NCBI GenBank assembly: GCA_963763135.1
Contig: CAVXNJ010000013.1
Span: forward strand, 143,501 to 207,500
Reading direction: 5' to 3'
DNA length: 64,000 bases
From: JANMZO01 sp963763135
Lineage (GTDB): Bacteria; Actinomycetota; Acidimicrobiia; Acidimicrobiales; JANYDT01
Shown: positions 1-7,147 of the stretch, piece by piece
Layout of the letters: each line of letters starts with the position of its first letter
Position numbering within the stretch: position 1 is the first letter of the stretch
Notes under the pieces: model-generated
Databases searched by the model: none
What the model was told of the DNA's origin: nothing
Seen by the model: only the letters and a program-made list of their open reading frames with translations
Translations under genes and position numbers: made by a program

Positions 1-2
1 GC

Positions 3-1748
3 CTGGTGTCGTTTGTTGTGGTCCCGGTCGCCGTGTTGCTTCTTTGGAGTCAGCGACGCGCCGGAGAGTCTTTCCCGTCATCGGTGGCGGGCACGGTCGC
101 GGGGGTCGTCGCGATGGTCCCCGAAGGGCTTGTGCTGCTCACGAGCGTTGCTTTTGCCGCAGGGGTGGTCAGGCTGGGCCGACACGGTGTTCTGACCCGT
201 GAACTGTCGGCGATTGAAGGACTCGCGCGAGTCGACACGCTGTGTATCGACAAGACCGGAACCCTCACCGTGCCTGGCATGCGACTCGTCGACGTCGTTG
301 CGACCGGCACCGGTTCGCTCACCGACGAAGTCGCCACCATCTTGTCTGCGCTGAGTTCGATCGACGAGCACCCAAATCCGAGCACCGCTGCGATCGCTGC
401 GACATACCCCCGTCGCGACGGCCCTGCCCCGGTGGCTCGGGTTGGTTTCTCATCGGCGCGAAAATGGAGTGGCGCAACATTCGCGGCACATGGCACGTGG
501 GTGCTGGGGGCACCCGAATTCGTGCTCACCGCCGCTGACCACGACAACACCGTTGTGCTCGCCGATGCCGCGGCCCGTGCAGCGAACGGCAATCGAATAC
601 TGGTACTCGCACACACGAATGAGGTCCTGAACGGTTCCACGTTGCCGCCGCGGCTTCGCGGTGTTGTGCTCGTCGTTCTGTCTGAAGAACTCAAAGCGGA
701 CGTCGACACGACGCTCGGCTTTTTCGCCCAGCAAGGCGTCGACGTGAAGGTCATTTCCGGTGATAGCCCGGTGACGGTGGCGGCGGTTGCGCAACGCGCG
801 GGTCTTGTTGTTCATGGCGTCTTCGACGCTCGATCACTGCCCGATGATGACGCCAACATTCACGACGTCCTCGAAGCAAACAACGCGTTTGGTCGTGTCA
901 CCCCGGAGCAGAAACGCAGAATTGTCCGGAACTTGCAGGCCAACGGTCACACCGTTGCGATGACCGGTGACGGGGTGAATGATCTTCTCGCCCTGAAAGA
1001 CGCCGATATCGGCGTAGCGATGGGTAACGGGAGTGCAGCGACACGATCTGTTGCACAGTTTGTCCTCGTGGACGACGACTTTGGTTCGTTGCCCCGTGTT
1101 GTGGCCGAGGGACGACGCGTGATAGCCAACATCGAACGGCTCGCGAATCTTTTCGTGACCAAGACGGTGTACGCCTTGCTCCTCGCGCTTGCCACAGGCG
1201 TCGGGAGGCTTCCATTCCCGTTCCTCCCCCGACAGCTCAGCGTGGTCGGAACCCTCACCATCGGCATCCCATCGTTCATTCTGGCGTTCGAGCCCGGGGC
1301 TGCTCGGGCGAAACCTGGTTACGTCGGACGAGTTCTACGTTTCGCGCTTCCTTCCGGGGCTGTCGCTGCGATCGCCACGTTCGCGGCCTACGCTGACGCT
1401 CGAACCGATCACGCGACGCTCGCCCAGGCCCGAACCACCTCGACAGTCGTACTGTTCTGTGTTGCAATCTGGATTCTGTCGCTACCGATTCGACCGCTCA
1501 ACCGGCGTCGAGGGGCGTTGCTCGCCGTGATTGTTGCGACGTTCGTCGCGTTGATCCTCGCCGGGCCGAGTCGCCGCTATCTCGAATTGTCGACTCCCCC
1601 TTGGTTTACCCTCGCAACTGCCGGCCCCTTGGTCCTCGGGGCATGGGGTTTGCTCGAAGCCGGAACACGGATAGCGACACGCCGACGCTCCGATCCCGTT
1701 CCCGCCCACCAGTCCACCCATCAACCGAAAGTGGCGACCGATGCGTGA
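3..1748 (+). CDS. P-type cation-transporting ATPase, CtpE-like (5' end outside window)
   Basis: The C-terminal about 580 residues of a P-type ATPase; the gene begins left of the window. The phosphorylation motif DKTGTLT lies at about residue 82 of the visible part, preceded by MVPEGLVLLTS, the membrane-helix motif of the CtpE-like (P2-type, calcium-related) group. The hinge motif TGDGVNDLLALKDADIG is near residue 320 and is followed by several C-terminal membrane segments. It should couple ATP hydrolysis to cation movement across the plasma membrane. The exact ion cannot be read from this part; Ca2+ is suggested only by resemblance to CtpE. Its stop overlaps the start of the next gene by 8 bases, so the two are probably cotranscribed. 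Confidence 0.9.
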   Translation: MVSFVVVPVAVLLLWSQRRAGESFPSSVAGTVAGVVAMVPEGLVLLTSVAFAAGVVRLGRHGVLTRELSAIEGLARVDTLCIDKTGTLTVPGMRLVDVVATGTGSLTDEVATILSALSSIDEHPNPSTAAIAATYPRRDGPAPVARVGFSSARKWSGATFAAHGTWVLGAPEFVLTAADHDNTVVLADAAARAANGNRILVLAHTNEVLNGSTLPPRLRGVVLVVLSEELKADVDTTLGFFAQQGVDVKVISGDSPVTVAAVAQRAGLVVHGVFDARSLPDDDANIHDVLEANNAFGRVTPEQKRRIVRNLQANGHTVAMTGDGVNDLLALKDADIGVAMGNGSAATRSVAQFVLVDDDFGSLPRVVAEGRRVIANIERLANLFVTKTVYALLLALATGVGRLPFPFLPRQLSVVGTLTIGIPSFILAFEPGAARAKPGYVGRVLRFALPSGAVAAIATFAAYADARTDHATLAQARTTSTVVLFCVAIWILSLPIRPLNRRRGALLAVIVATFVALILAGPSRRYLELSTPPWFTLATAGPLVLGAWGLLEAGTRIATRRRSDPVPAHQSTHQPKVATDA

Positions 1749-3015
1749 CGTAGCTGCTCTCCACTTCATCAAACCCCGAACCTCGCCGCGAGCGTGGATC
1801 AGCGCGCTTGGGGCTGCCTTCGGGATCTTGTGTAGTGCATGGTTCGTGGGACTCCTCGCAACGGCCGCAATGTCAAATCGCGTATCCGAGTTCGCCATCG
1901 CCTCCATTGAGGCAGCGTTTGTGGCCGCAGGTGCGATAGCGGCCACACGAGTCGCCGCGGTGCTTGGCACGTCACCAATGCTCGTCGGGACCCTCGCCTC
2001 CGTGACGGTACTCGGATTTGGTGCCGCCGCCCCGATAGCCGGACCATTGGTGCCGTTCGCCTCAATACGCTGGGTCGTCGCGACCGTCGTGGGTTTGGCC
2101 GTGGGCGCACCGCTGCCAGGTCGGCGTGGCGTGTCTGTACCGGGAAGGCGCCCGAAGCGAGCAGCGTTGGCGGTCCTTCTCGCGCTTGGTGTCGTTGGCG
2201 ACTCAACAGTTCCGGCGGGCGCGTGGATTGCATCGGCCCGTCGAAAACACCCAACGGCGACAATGCGTCGAACCGGTGGCGTTGACCTCGTGATCGATAC
2301 CCACCAGTGGTTGGCCAACCGAGGAGTCGAGATTCTTCGTGGCGACGGACGGAACGATCTGGTTGCATTCTTGGACTCCCCCGACCCCACCGCGCCTGAT
2401 GTACCGTCACGCCCTGGAACAAACCAGACCTACCGCTGGCGGCTCCTCATGGGCGCGAGTGACGCCGACGGGACACTCTACAAGCAGATCCCTGATCACT
2501 TCTTTAACTGGTGGACCCACGCCGGGCGTCGCTGGATCGGCGGCTCATCGGCCGGGTCCAACGCCGAGGTCGCCTACCAACACGCGGTCGACGCATGGCG
2601 TTCCGGGGACCGTGGCACCGCAATGCATTGGCTCGGCGCATCAATTCACCTCCTCACCGATGCGTGCGTTCCGCAGCATCAGTTCTTTTCCGTCAACGTC
2701 TACCACCACCAGTTCGAAGCGTGGGTGCAAAAGCACCAAAACGCCCTTGCCGTTGACAAAGGCGCCATTTACCAATCCGACTTCCGCACCAACTCCGGGC
2801 ACGGAGGGTCGGACTGGAGTAGCGCACACCCGCGTGGCTGGGTTGATGAATGCGCCCACCGCGCTGCCCACCAACTCCAATCATCCACCCACTCCAACCC
2901 AAAACAGTCGAAACCAACCGACCTCCAATGGGCAACCACGCCCCTCATCGCTGACGCCCAACGGTTCAGTGCCGGCTACATCGCCAAGTTCTTCAACGAC
3001 GTCACAGGCCTATGA
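1741..3015 (+). CDS. Membrane protein fused to a zinc-dependent phospholipase C / P1 nuclease-like domain
   Basis: 424 residues. The first about 160 are hydrophobic with several membrane segments. Residues about 185-330 match the zinc-dependent phospholipase C fold of the alpha-toxin type: DTHQW (H188), DHFF (H253), a H303-x3-D307-x5-H313 series and H322-x3-E326. The last series have the same spacing as the zinc ligands of clostridial alpha-toxin, and Trp162 after the last hydrophobic segment could be the N-terminal ligand after processing. The catalytic domain is therefore predicted to face outside and act on phospholipids or phosphodiesters. The family assignment rests on ligand spacing; the substrate is unknown. 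ATG overlaps the ATPase stop, and the next gene overlaps by ATGA. Confidence 0.7.
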   Translation: MRDVAALHFIKPRTSPRAWISALGAAFGILCSAWFVGLLATAAMSNRVSEFAIASIEAAFVAAGAIAATRVAAVLGTSPMLVGTLASVTVLGFGAAAPIAGPLVPFASIRWVVATVVGLAVGAPLPGRRGVSVPGRRPKRAALAVLLALGVVGDSTVPAGAWIASARRKHPTATMRRTGGVDLVIDTHQWLANRGVEILRGDGRNDLVAFLDSPDPTAPDVPSRPGTNQTYRWRLLMGASDADGTLYKQIPDHFFNWWTHAGRRWIGGSSAGSNAEVAYQHAVDAWRSGDRGTAMHWLGASIHLLTDACVPQHQFFSVNVYHHQFEAWVQKHQNALAVDKGAIYQSDFRTNSGHGGSDWSSAHPRGWVDECAHRAAHQLQSSTHSNPKQSKPTDLQWATTPLIADAQRFSAGYIAKFFNDVTGL

Positions 3016-3407
3016 AAAAGACCATCACTGCAGCCCTCGCCGCGCTTGGCCTCGTCGTTTCCAGCGCACTCGGAGCTCTACTCATCGCTGGACTCTTCGA
3101 AGGGATCGCCTCGGCACCCGGCTGGCTCCCCGAGTCAGCCGCCATCGCGTTTTTCATCGGAGGCATGGCCCTCACCGGCCAAGTCTGCGTTGACGTCGCC
3201 GACCACCACGCAATCCGAGCCATTGCCACTGTCATCGTACTGATCGGGGCGGTCGGCTACTTGGCCAGTCGGGTAACCGAAGCGCACGGCGAAGGGCTCG
3301 AACCGACAACGCTTCTCATTGCCATGGCTGGACTCGCAGCCCTCCTTCTTGCTTCCGTCGCCGAAGCGCAGAGACGACGACGTTCCGCACTTCGACGGGC
3401 ACCGTGA
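3012..3407 (+). CDS. Small four-helix membrane protein
   Basis: 131 residues with four hydrophobic stretches, a basic C-terminal tail (QRRRRSALRR) and no recognised family. Its ATG overlaps the stop of the phospholipase C-like gene (ATGA), which argues for translational coupling and a role with that protein. Function unknown. Confidence 0.6.
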   Translation: MKKTITAALAALGLVVSSALGALLIAGLFEGIASAPGWLPESAAIAFFIGGMALTGQVCVDVADHHAIRAIATVIVLIGAVGYLASRVTEAHGEGLEPTTLLIAMAGLAALLLASVAEAQRRRRSALRRAP

Positions 3408-3452
3408 CCACAGGTCGGAGGGCGACGACGCACACGACGCTTTCCGATCTCG

Positions 3453-3485
3453 TTCAGCTCGCCTTAAGGAGCTTCGTGTGACTCT
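3453..3485 (+). promoter_or_regulatory. Candidate tandem-repeat promoter box upstream of yggT
   Basis: TTCAG at 3453 and TTAAG at 3464 are exactly 11 bp apart, and GACTCT (3480-3485) sits 16 nt after the second half-site. This is the same geometry as the boxes at 38864, 48478, 51403, 55418 and 58274, with one half-site base changed. Transcription would start near 3492, leaving a leader of about 145 nt before yggT that contains the hairpin repeat at 3514. Confidence 0.4.
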
Positions 3486-3513
3486 GAGGGAGTTCGTCCA
3501 TTGGCACACGTTC

Positions 3514-3563
3514 CCTGGGCAACCGGGCTCGGCGTATCCGTCGGCGCCCCCCGGTTGTCCAGG
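3514..3563 (+). repeat. Hairpin repeat element, copy 1 (yggT leader)
   Basis: CCTGGGCAACCGG (3514-3526) pairs with CCGGTTGTCCAGG (3551-3563) apart from one G-U wobble. The loop region contains GCGTATCCGTCGGCGC. A second copy with the same arms and loop core lies at 41663-41714. It could be a structured leader RNA, an attenuator or a dispersed palindromic repeat. Confidence 0.5.
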
Positions 3564-3637
3564 ACCCCGCCGGGGTTTCACCACGACAGCGCAATGCAAC
3601 GTACTCACCAAAACGACGCCACTGAAAGGCCAACGTC

Positions 3638-3892
3638 ATGACAATCAGCACGATCGTTGTCGGTGCTCTTCGTTTCACTTCCTTTGCCTTGCTGCTCGCG
3701 GCAATCCTCAGTTGGTTCCCGACGCGAAACGGGCCTTTTGCGAAACTCAACTACGGACTAGACCGGATCACCTCACCGGTGTTGGCGCCCATCCGCCGTA
3801 TCATTCGTCCAATCTCCGGTCTTGATATTTCCTCCCTTGTTGCCATTGTCTTTGTCAACGCAGTGTTGATCCCCGTAGCAATGCGCTTGTAG
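3638..3892 (+). CDS. YggT family membrane protein
   Basis: 84 residues, two membrane helices separated by the amphipathic segment typical of YggT proteins (SPVLAPIRRIIRP, then DISSLVAIVFVNAVL). Length and layout fit the family. YggT proteins are small integral membrane proteins linked to osmotic tolerance and, in Gram-positives, to cell division clusters (SepF/DivIVA), but no division genes are adjacent here. It appears to be transcribed alone from the leader described at 3453-3637. Confidence 0.8.
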   Translation: MTISTIVVGALRFTSFALLLAAILSWFPTRNGPFAKLNYGLDRITSPVLAPIRRIIRPISGLDISSLVAIVFVNAVLIPVAMRL

Positions 3893-4201
3893 CAAAGTTC
3901 CCTGATTGCCATGACCTTTACTTACCTCGCCCTCGTCGAGTTCGCCAAGCATCGCTTTTACGCCAACGAGAACCGTCGGCCGCCGAGCAAACCAACCATC
4001 CCGCCCGCGCCATCGCCGAGAACGCCACTTCGGGCGTCGACTCTCCCGATTCACCCACGCCGCACCACCAGCGACGCCCAGTCGTATCGACTCGTCCCGA
4101 TAGATCCAAAACGTTGGACACTCGGCGGCCGGTCGGCCTTTTGCTGGCCTTCGGGTCGCTTTAGCGGACCTGAAGCGCTCAGTTGCCATGGTGTTGCTAT
4201 C
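3893..4201. other. Intergenic stretch without a convincing gene
   Basis: About 310 bases. Open frames exist on both strands, but none has a credible start, composition or family resemblance. The right end carries the promoter region of the secreted-protein gene that starts at 4236. Confidence 0.5.
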
Positions 4202-4217
4202 TCCACATGGTGTGGAC
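4202..4217 (+). promoter_or_regulatory. Inverted-repeat operator/leader element of secreted paralog 1
   Basis: TCCACATGGTGTGGAC is an inverted repeat ending 18 bases before the ATG at 4236. The paralogous gene at 45684 has TCCACATGTCGTGGAC at exactly the same distance, differing in two central positions. The shared element and spacing suggest a common regulator or a conserved 5' structure. Confidence 0.5.
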
Positions 4218-4235
4218 GGTGAAGGGAACGAAAAC

Positions 4236-4727
4236 ATGAGTACAACGTCAAAGCACAAGCGATGGGCTGCTGCCGGTTTGGTTGCTGGCCTGATGCTGGG
4301 TGGAGGTGCGATTGCGAACGCCGCTACGAACGGCGCGAGCTCAACGCCTCCGCAGAGCCCGGTGGCTCAGCCCGTCGCCCCATCGGTGCAAGCACAGGCG
4401 CCAACTCCGGCCGCAGCTTCACCGCTGGTTGATACGGCCGAGGCATCAGAGGTGAAGGATGCTCCGGGTACGCCCGAGGCACCCGGAGCGAACGAGGCGG
4501 CTGAGCCCAACGAACCCGCAGGAGCTGAGGCAAACGAAGCCAACGAGACCCCCGAGGCCAACGAGGCTTCTGGGGCCAACGAAGCTTCTGGGGCACCCGA
4601 TGCCAATGAGGCAAACGGTGTTGACTGCGAGAACGGCCTCGTGAAAGGCACGTCGACGCAGTGCGACGGTGGTCCATCGGCCAACCAGGACGATGGCACC
4701 GAGACAGGTGAAGCTTCCCAGAAGTAG
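4236..4727 (+). CDS. Small secreted acidic repeat protein (paralog of 45684-46190)
   Basis: 163 residues starting MSTTSKHKRW, with an AAGGGAA ribosome site; an in-frame ATG at 4188 is less likely because it would swallow the operator. A signal-type hydrophobic segment (about residues 11-30) ends in ANAAT. Then comes an Ala/Pro linker, then about 60 residues rich in E, A, N and P with ANEA/ANET repeats. The C-terminus is VDCENGLVKGTSTQCDGG followed by PSANQD. The second copy in this window keeps the signal region and this tail almost unchanged while the acidic middle diverges. The two cysteines may form a disulfide. Probably exported and anionic; function not recognised. A strong hairpin follows. 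Confidence 0.65.
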   Translation: MSTTSKHKRWAAAGLVAGLMLGGGAIANAATNGASSTPPQSPVAQPVAPSVQAQAPTPAAASPLVDTAEASEVKDAPGTPEAPGANEAAEPNEPAGAEANEANETPEANEASGANEASGAPDANEANGVDCENGLVKGTSTQCDGGPSANQDDGTETGEASQK

Positions 4728-4734
4728 ACCTTGC

Positions 4735-4778
4735 CCGCCGAACACGGACGGCCCTCCCCGGCCGTCCGTGTTCGGCGG
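4735..4778. terminator. Bidirectional hairpin terminator
   Basis: A perfect 19-bp stem (4735-4753 with 4760-4778) around the 6-base loop CTCCCC lies between the convergent genes ending at 4727 (+) and 4833 (-). There is no T-run, as is common for high-GC actinobacterial terminators. Confidence 0.8.
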
Positions 4779-4832
4779 CACGGCTGCAGCTCATCCCACC
4801 TGAACTCGCAAGGATTGCGCCGCTGTGACGTC

Positions 4833-5552
4833 TCAGCTCTTCACACGGTCTTTCCGGTAACGTGACCGATCCCTCAGCGCGATGAACAGGGCTAGGGTGC
4901 CACCGATAAGTACCCGAAGCGCTGCGCGTTTCGGTGGGGCACCGCCAAGACGGGCACCGACGGTGCCGAGAGCGACAAGTCCCAAGAGAGTTACGCCCAT
5001 TGTGCTCGGTACGCGACGCGAAGCTGAACTGACGACCACGACGAGGATCGGCACGACGGCGCCCAGCACGAAGCTCAGTGCCGACACCAGCGAAGCTTGG
5101 GTTGGGTCGGCCAACATGTTGGTGTCGATACCCAACTCATCGCGGGCGTGCACGCTGAGCGGGTCGGTTTGGGAAAGTTCTTCGGCCACGAGTTTGGACA
5201 ACTCCGGGCTGAGACCCCGACGACGGTAGATCTGGGTGAGTTCTTCCAGTTCTGCTGCAGGCGAGGAGGCCTGCTCGTTGCGTTCGCGTTTGATGTCGGC
5301 AAGTTCGGTGTCACGCTGGGAACTCAACGAAACGAATTCGCCAGCGGCCATCGACAGCGCGCCAGCAGTAAGCCCGGCTATTCCTGCGACGAGTACCGCC
5401 GATTGTGAACTGTTCGCGGCCGCGACCCCGACAAAGAGGCTCGCAGTGGAAATCAAACCGTCGTTTGCACCGAGGACTGCCGCGCGCAACCAGGCCGCTC
5501 GCCCTCCGACATGTCGCTCCGTAGAAGAGTGATCTGGGAGTGTTCTAGGCAT
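4833..5552 (-). CDS. VIT family (CCC1/VIT1-like) Fe2+/Mn2+ transporter
   Basis: 239 residues from the ATG at 5552. The N-terminus AAWLRAAVLGANDGLISTAS is the family signature, followed by LTAGALSMAAGEFVSLSSQ in helix 2. A hydrophilic region then follows (about residues 80-135, with YRRRGLSPELSKLVAEELS) before C-terminal membrane helices. VIT/CCC1 proteins move ferrous iron or manganese across membranes. Length is normal. It is a single gene convergent with the secreted-protein gene, sharing its terminator. Confidence 0.85.
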   Translation of the reverse strand: MPRTLPDHSSTERHVGGRAAWLRAAVLGANDGLISTASLFVGVAAANSSQSAVLVAGIAGLTAGALSMAAGEFVSLSSQRDTELADIKRERNEQASSPAAELEELTQIYRRRGLSPELSKLVAEELSQTDPLSVHARDELGIDTNMLADPTQASLVSALSFVLGAVVPILVVVVSSASRRVPSTMGVTLLGLVALGTVGARLGGAPPKRAALRVLIGGTLALFIALRDRSRYRKDRVKS

Positions 5553-5603
5553 GGTCAAAGTTGCACAAACCGGGGGCTTGGTGCTGGCGTAGAGGATGAT
5601 CCG

Positions 5604-6368
5604 TCACGCAGTGAAGTGCAGTTCGACGCGTCGGTCGTGGGCGTGGTGTCCAGCAAGGGCGAAGAGATGATCATCGCCACTGCTGTCGCCGTAGGCGTGA
5701 ACGACCACACCGCCGCCATTTGGATTGTGCTCCGATATCCATCGCAAAACCGCGTTTGCCTTTGCCACGCCACGCATATTCGGACCCTTCAACTCGCCAG
5801 TCAGTATGCCGTCGGGTGTCACAGCGAGTTCGGTGCCGATCGACGCGTCGACACCGAACACGTTACCAATCGACTCGACGTAGACCAATGGCGACGCGCT
5901 CACCAGCAATGTTTGATGACCGGCGAGCTGATGAGCGATCAACGAGCGTTGGGCGTCGGGTTCGACTCGCTGAATCAGCTTGTCGGTGACGAACATCCCT
6001 GCCGCCGCTTGTATGCGAACGAGTGATCGCGATCGCAGCGACGAAAAGATCAGCTTGCGTTTGAAGTCTTCTCGAATCGACAGGTCATGTCCTGGACCCC
6101 CTCGACCAGTCGCTCGGACTCCGATGTTTCGAGCGACGCCACCAACGGAGCGAGCAATTGCCGTGAGGAGGCGGGGAGTGCCGAGGGTGAAGCGGAGGAA
6201 CCTGAGGAGTGACTCGCCGCGGATGAGTGTTCCGTCGAGGTCGAACACCGCAACATGCATCGTCCTGGGTGTGGCGTCCAGCTGTTCCGGGTCGGGCGAT
6301 GCCTTGGGCGGGCGATAAGCGGGACACTCGACGTTGCCTGCTCCCTGGGTCTCTCGGTTGTCGTTCAT
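5604..6368 (-). CDS. HAD-superfamily phosphatase in the DPA operon
   Basis: 254 residues from the ATG at 6368, whose ATGA overlap with the dprE2 stop fixes the start. Motif I is FDLDGTL (D43, D45). Motif II is in LLVSASPLV, and motifs III/IV include YGDSSGDDHLF. This is the HAD-IB (phosphoserine phosphatase-like) type with a helical cap. It is the last gene of the unit holding UbiA, DprE1 and DprE2. In mycobacteria the phosphate of decaprenylphosphoryl-5-phosphoribose is thought to be removed by a PAP2-type enzyme, and none is present in this operon. By context this HAD enzyme may do that step; this is inference. The substrate could equally be another phosphomonoester. Confidence 0.75.
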   Translation of the reverse strand: MNDNRETQGAGNVECPAYRPPKASPDPEQLDATPRTMHVAVFDLDGTLIRGESLLRFLRFTLGTPRLLTAIARSVGGVARNIGVRATGRGGPGHDLSIREDFKRKLIFSSLRSRSLVRIQAAAGMFVTDKLIQRVEPDAQRSLIAHQLAGHQTLLVSASPLVYVESIGNVFGVDASIGTELAVTPDGILTGELKGPNMRGVAKANAVLRWISEHNPNGGGVVVHAYGDSSGDDHLFALAGHHAHDRRVELHFTA

Positions 6369-7147
6369 CGGCTGATCCGGCGTGCGAGTGACGAGGGGAC
6401 AAGCTGTAGCGCGACGGCGACAGGTGCGACCCATTTTGGGGTCCAAACGACTCGCCGTTGTTTGCGAATCCCTTCGACGATGTCGGCGGCTACCCGTTCA
6501 GGAGTGATCGCGAAGCGTGGGGTAGGGCCGAGTTGAGCGGTCATTTTGGAGATCACGAAACCGGGACGGACGACCATCACGTGGACTCCGGTGTCGTGGA
6601 GTCGTTCGCCTAACGCAACGACCAACCCGTCGAGACCTGCTTTTGCGGCGCCATACATTGGGTTGGTTCGTCGCGGCCGCAACGCAGCCGCGCTCGACAG
6701 GACCACAAGGCTGCCGTGCCCTTGCCTGACGAGTGCGTCTGCTGCGTACAGAGCGAGGATCGACGGAAGCGTAAAGGTCGATTCGGCTACCCGGCGGGCT
6801 TCGTCGAAACGGTCGAGTCGGCCGATTCCCGAATCGACGGTTCCCAGTTCACCAATAGCGATCAAGACCGTGTCGATATCGCGCATCGCAGTGGCGGCGT
6901 TGTCCACGAGTTGCTGTTGCCGTGCAGTGTCATGAGCTGATTTGGGGAGTTCGGTATGGTGCACTTCGAGGTTGGGGTGTTGCTGACGTAGGAACTGGTA
7001 GCGCTGTTGCGTTTCGACGGGTCGACGGGACGCGAGCGTGACACAACGCAGCGGACCGTTGGCGAGCGCGTCAACGCATGCGACTGCGATGTCGCTGTTC
7101 GCGCCGATCACGAGCAGCGATTGCGGGAGGTGACCGACATCGTTCAT
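6365..7147 (-). CDS. dprE2: Decaprenylphosphoryl-2-keto-ribose reductase, DprE2-like SDR
   Basis: 260-residue short-chain dehydrogenase. The Rossmann motif is VIGANSDIA (about residues 13-21), and the catalytic Ser is near 151 (LSSAAALRP). Y165 and K169 lie in MYGAAKAG. The position directly after a DprE1 homologue, with an ATGA overlap, identifies it as the NAD(P)H-dependent partner that reduces the 2-keto intermediate to decaprenylphosphoryl-arabinose. Its own stop overlaps the HAD phosphatase start. Without the context it would be only an SDR. Confidence 0.85.
   Translation of the reverse strand: MNDVGHLPQSLLVIGANSDIAVACVDALANGPLRCVTLASRRPVETQQRYQFLRQQHPNLEVHHTELPKSAHDTARQQQLVDNAATAMRDIDTVLIAIGELGTVDSGIGRLDRFDEARRVAESTFTLPSILALYAADALVRQGHGSLVVLSSAAALRPRRTNPMYGAAKAGLDGLVVALGERLHDTGVHVMVVRPGFVISKMTAQLGPTPRFAITPERVAADIVEGIRKQRRVVWTPKWVAPVAVALQLVPSSLARRISR

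Noticed and set aside
50..754. Long minus-strand frame opposite the P-type ATPase
   Set aside because: Antisense shadow of a gene with clear catalytic motifs; its own composition is Ser/Thr/Arg-rich and has no domain.
1482..2390. 302-codon minus-strand frame
   Set aside because: Lies opposite the ATPase and phospholipase-like genes, low-complexity composition, no motif.
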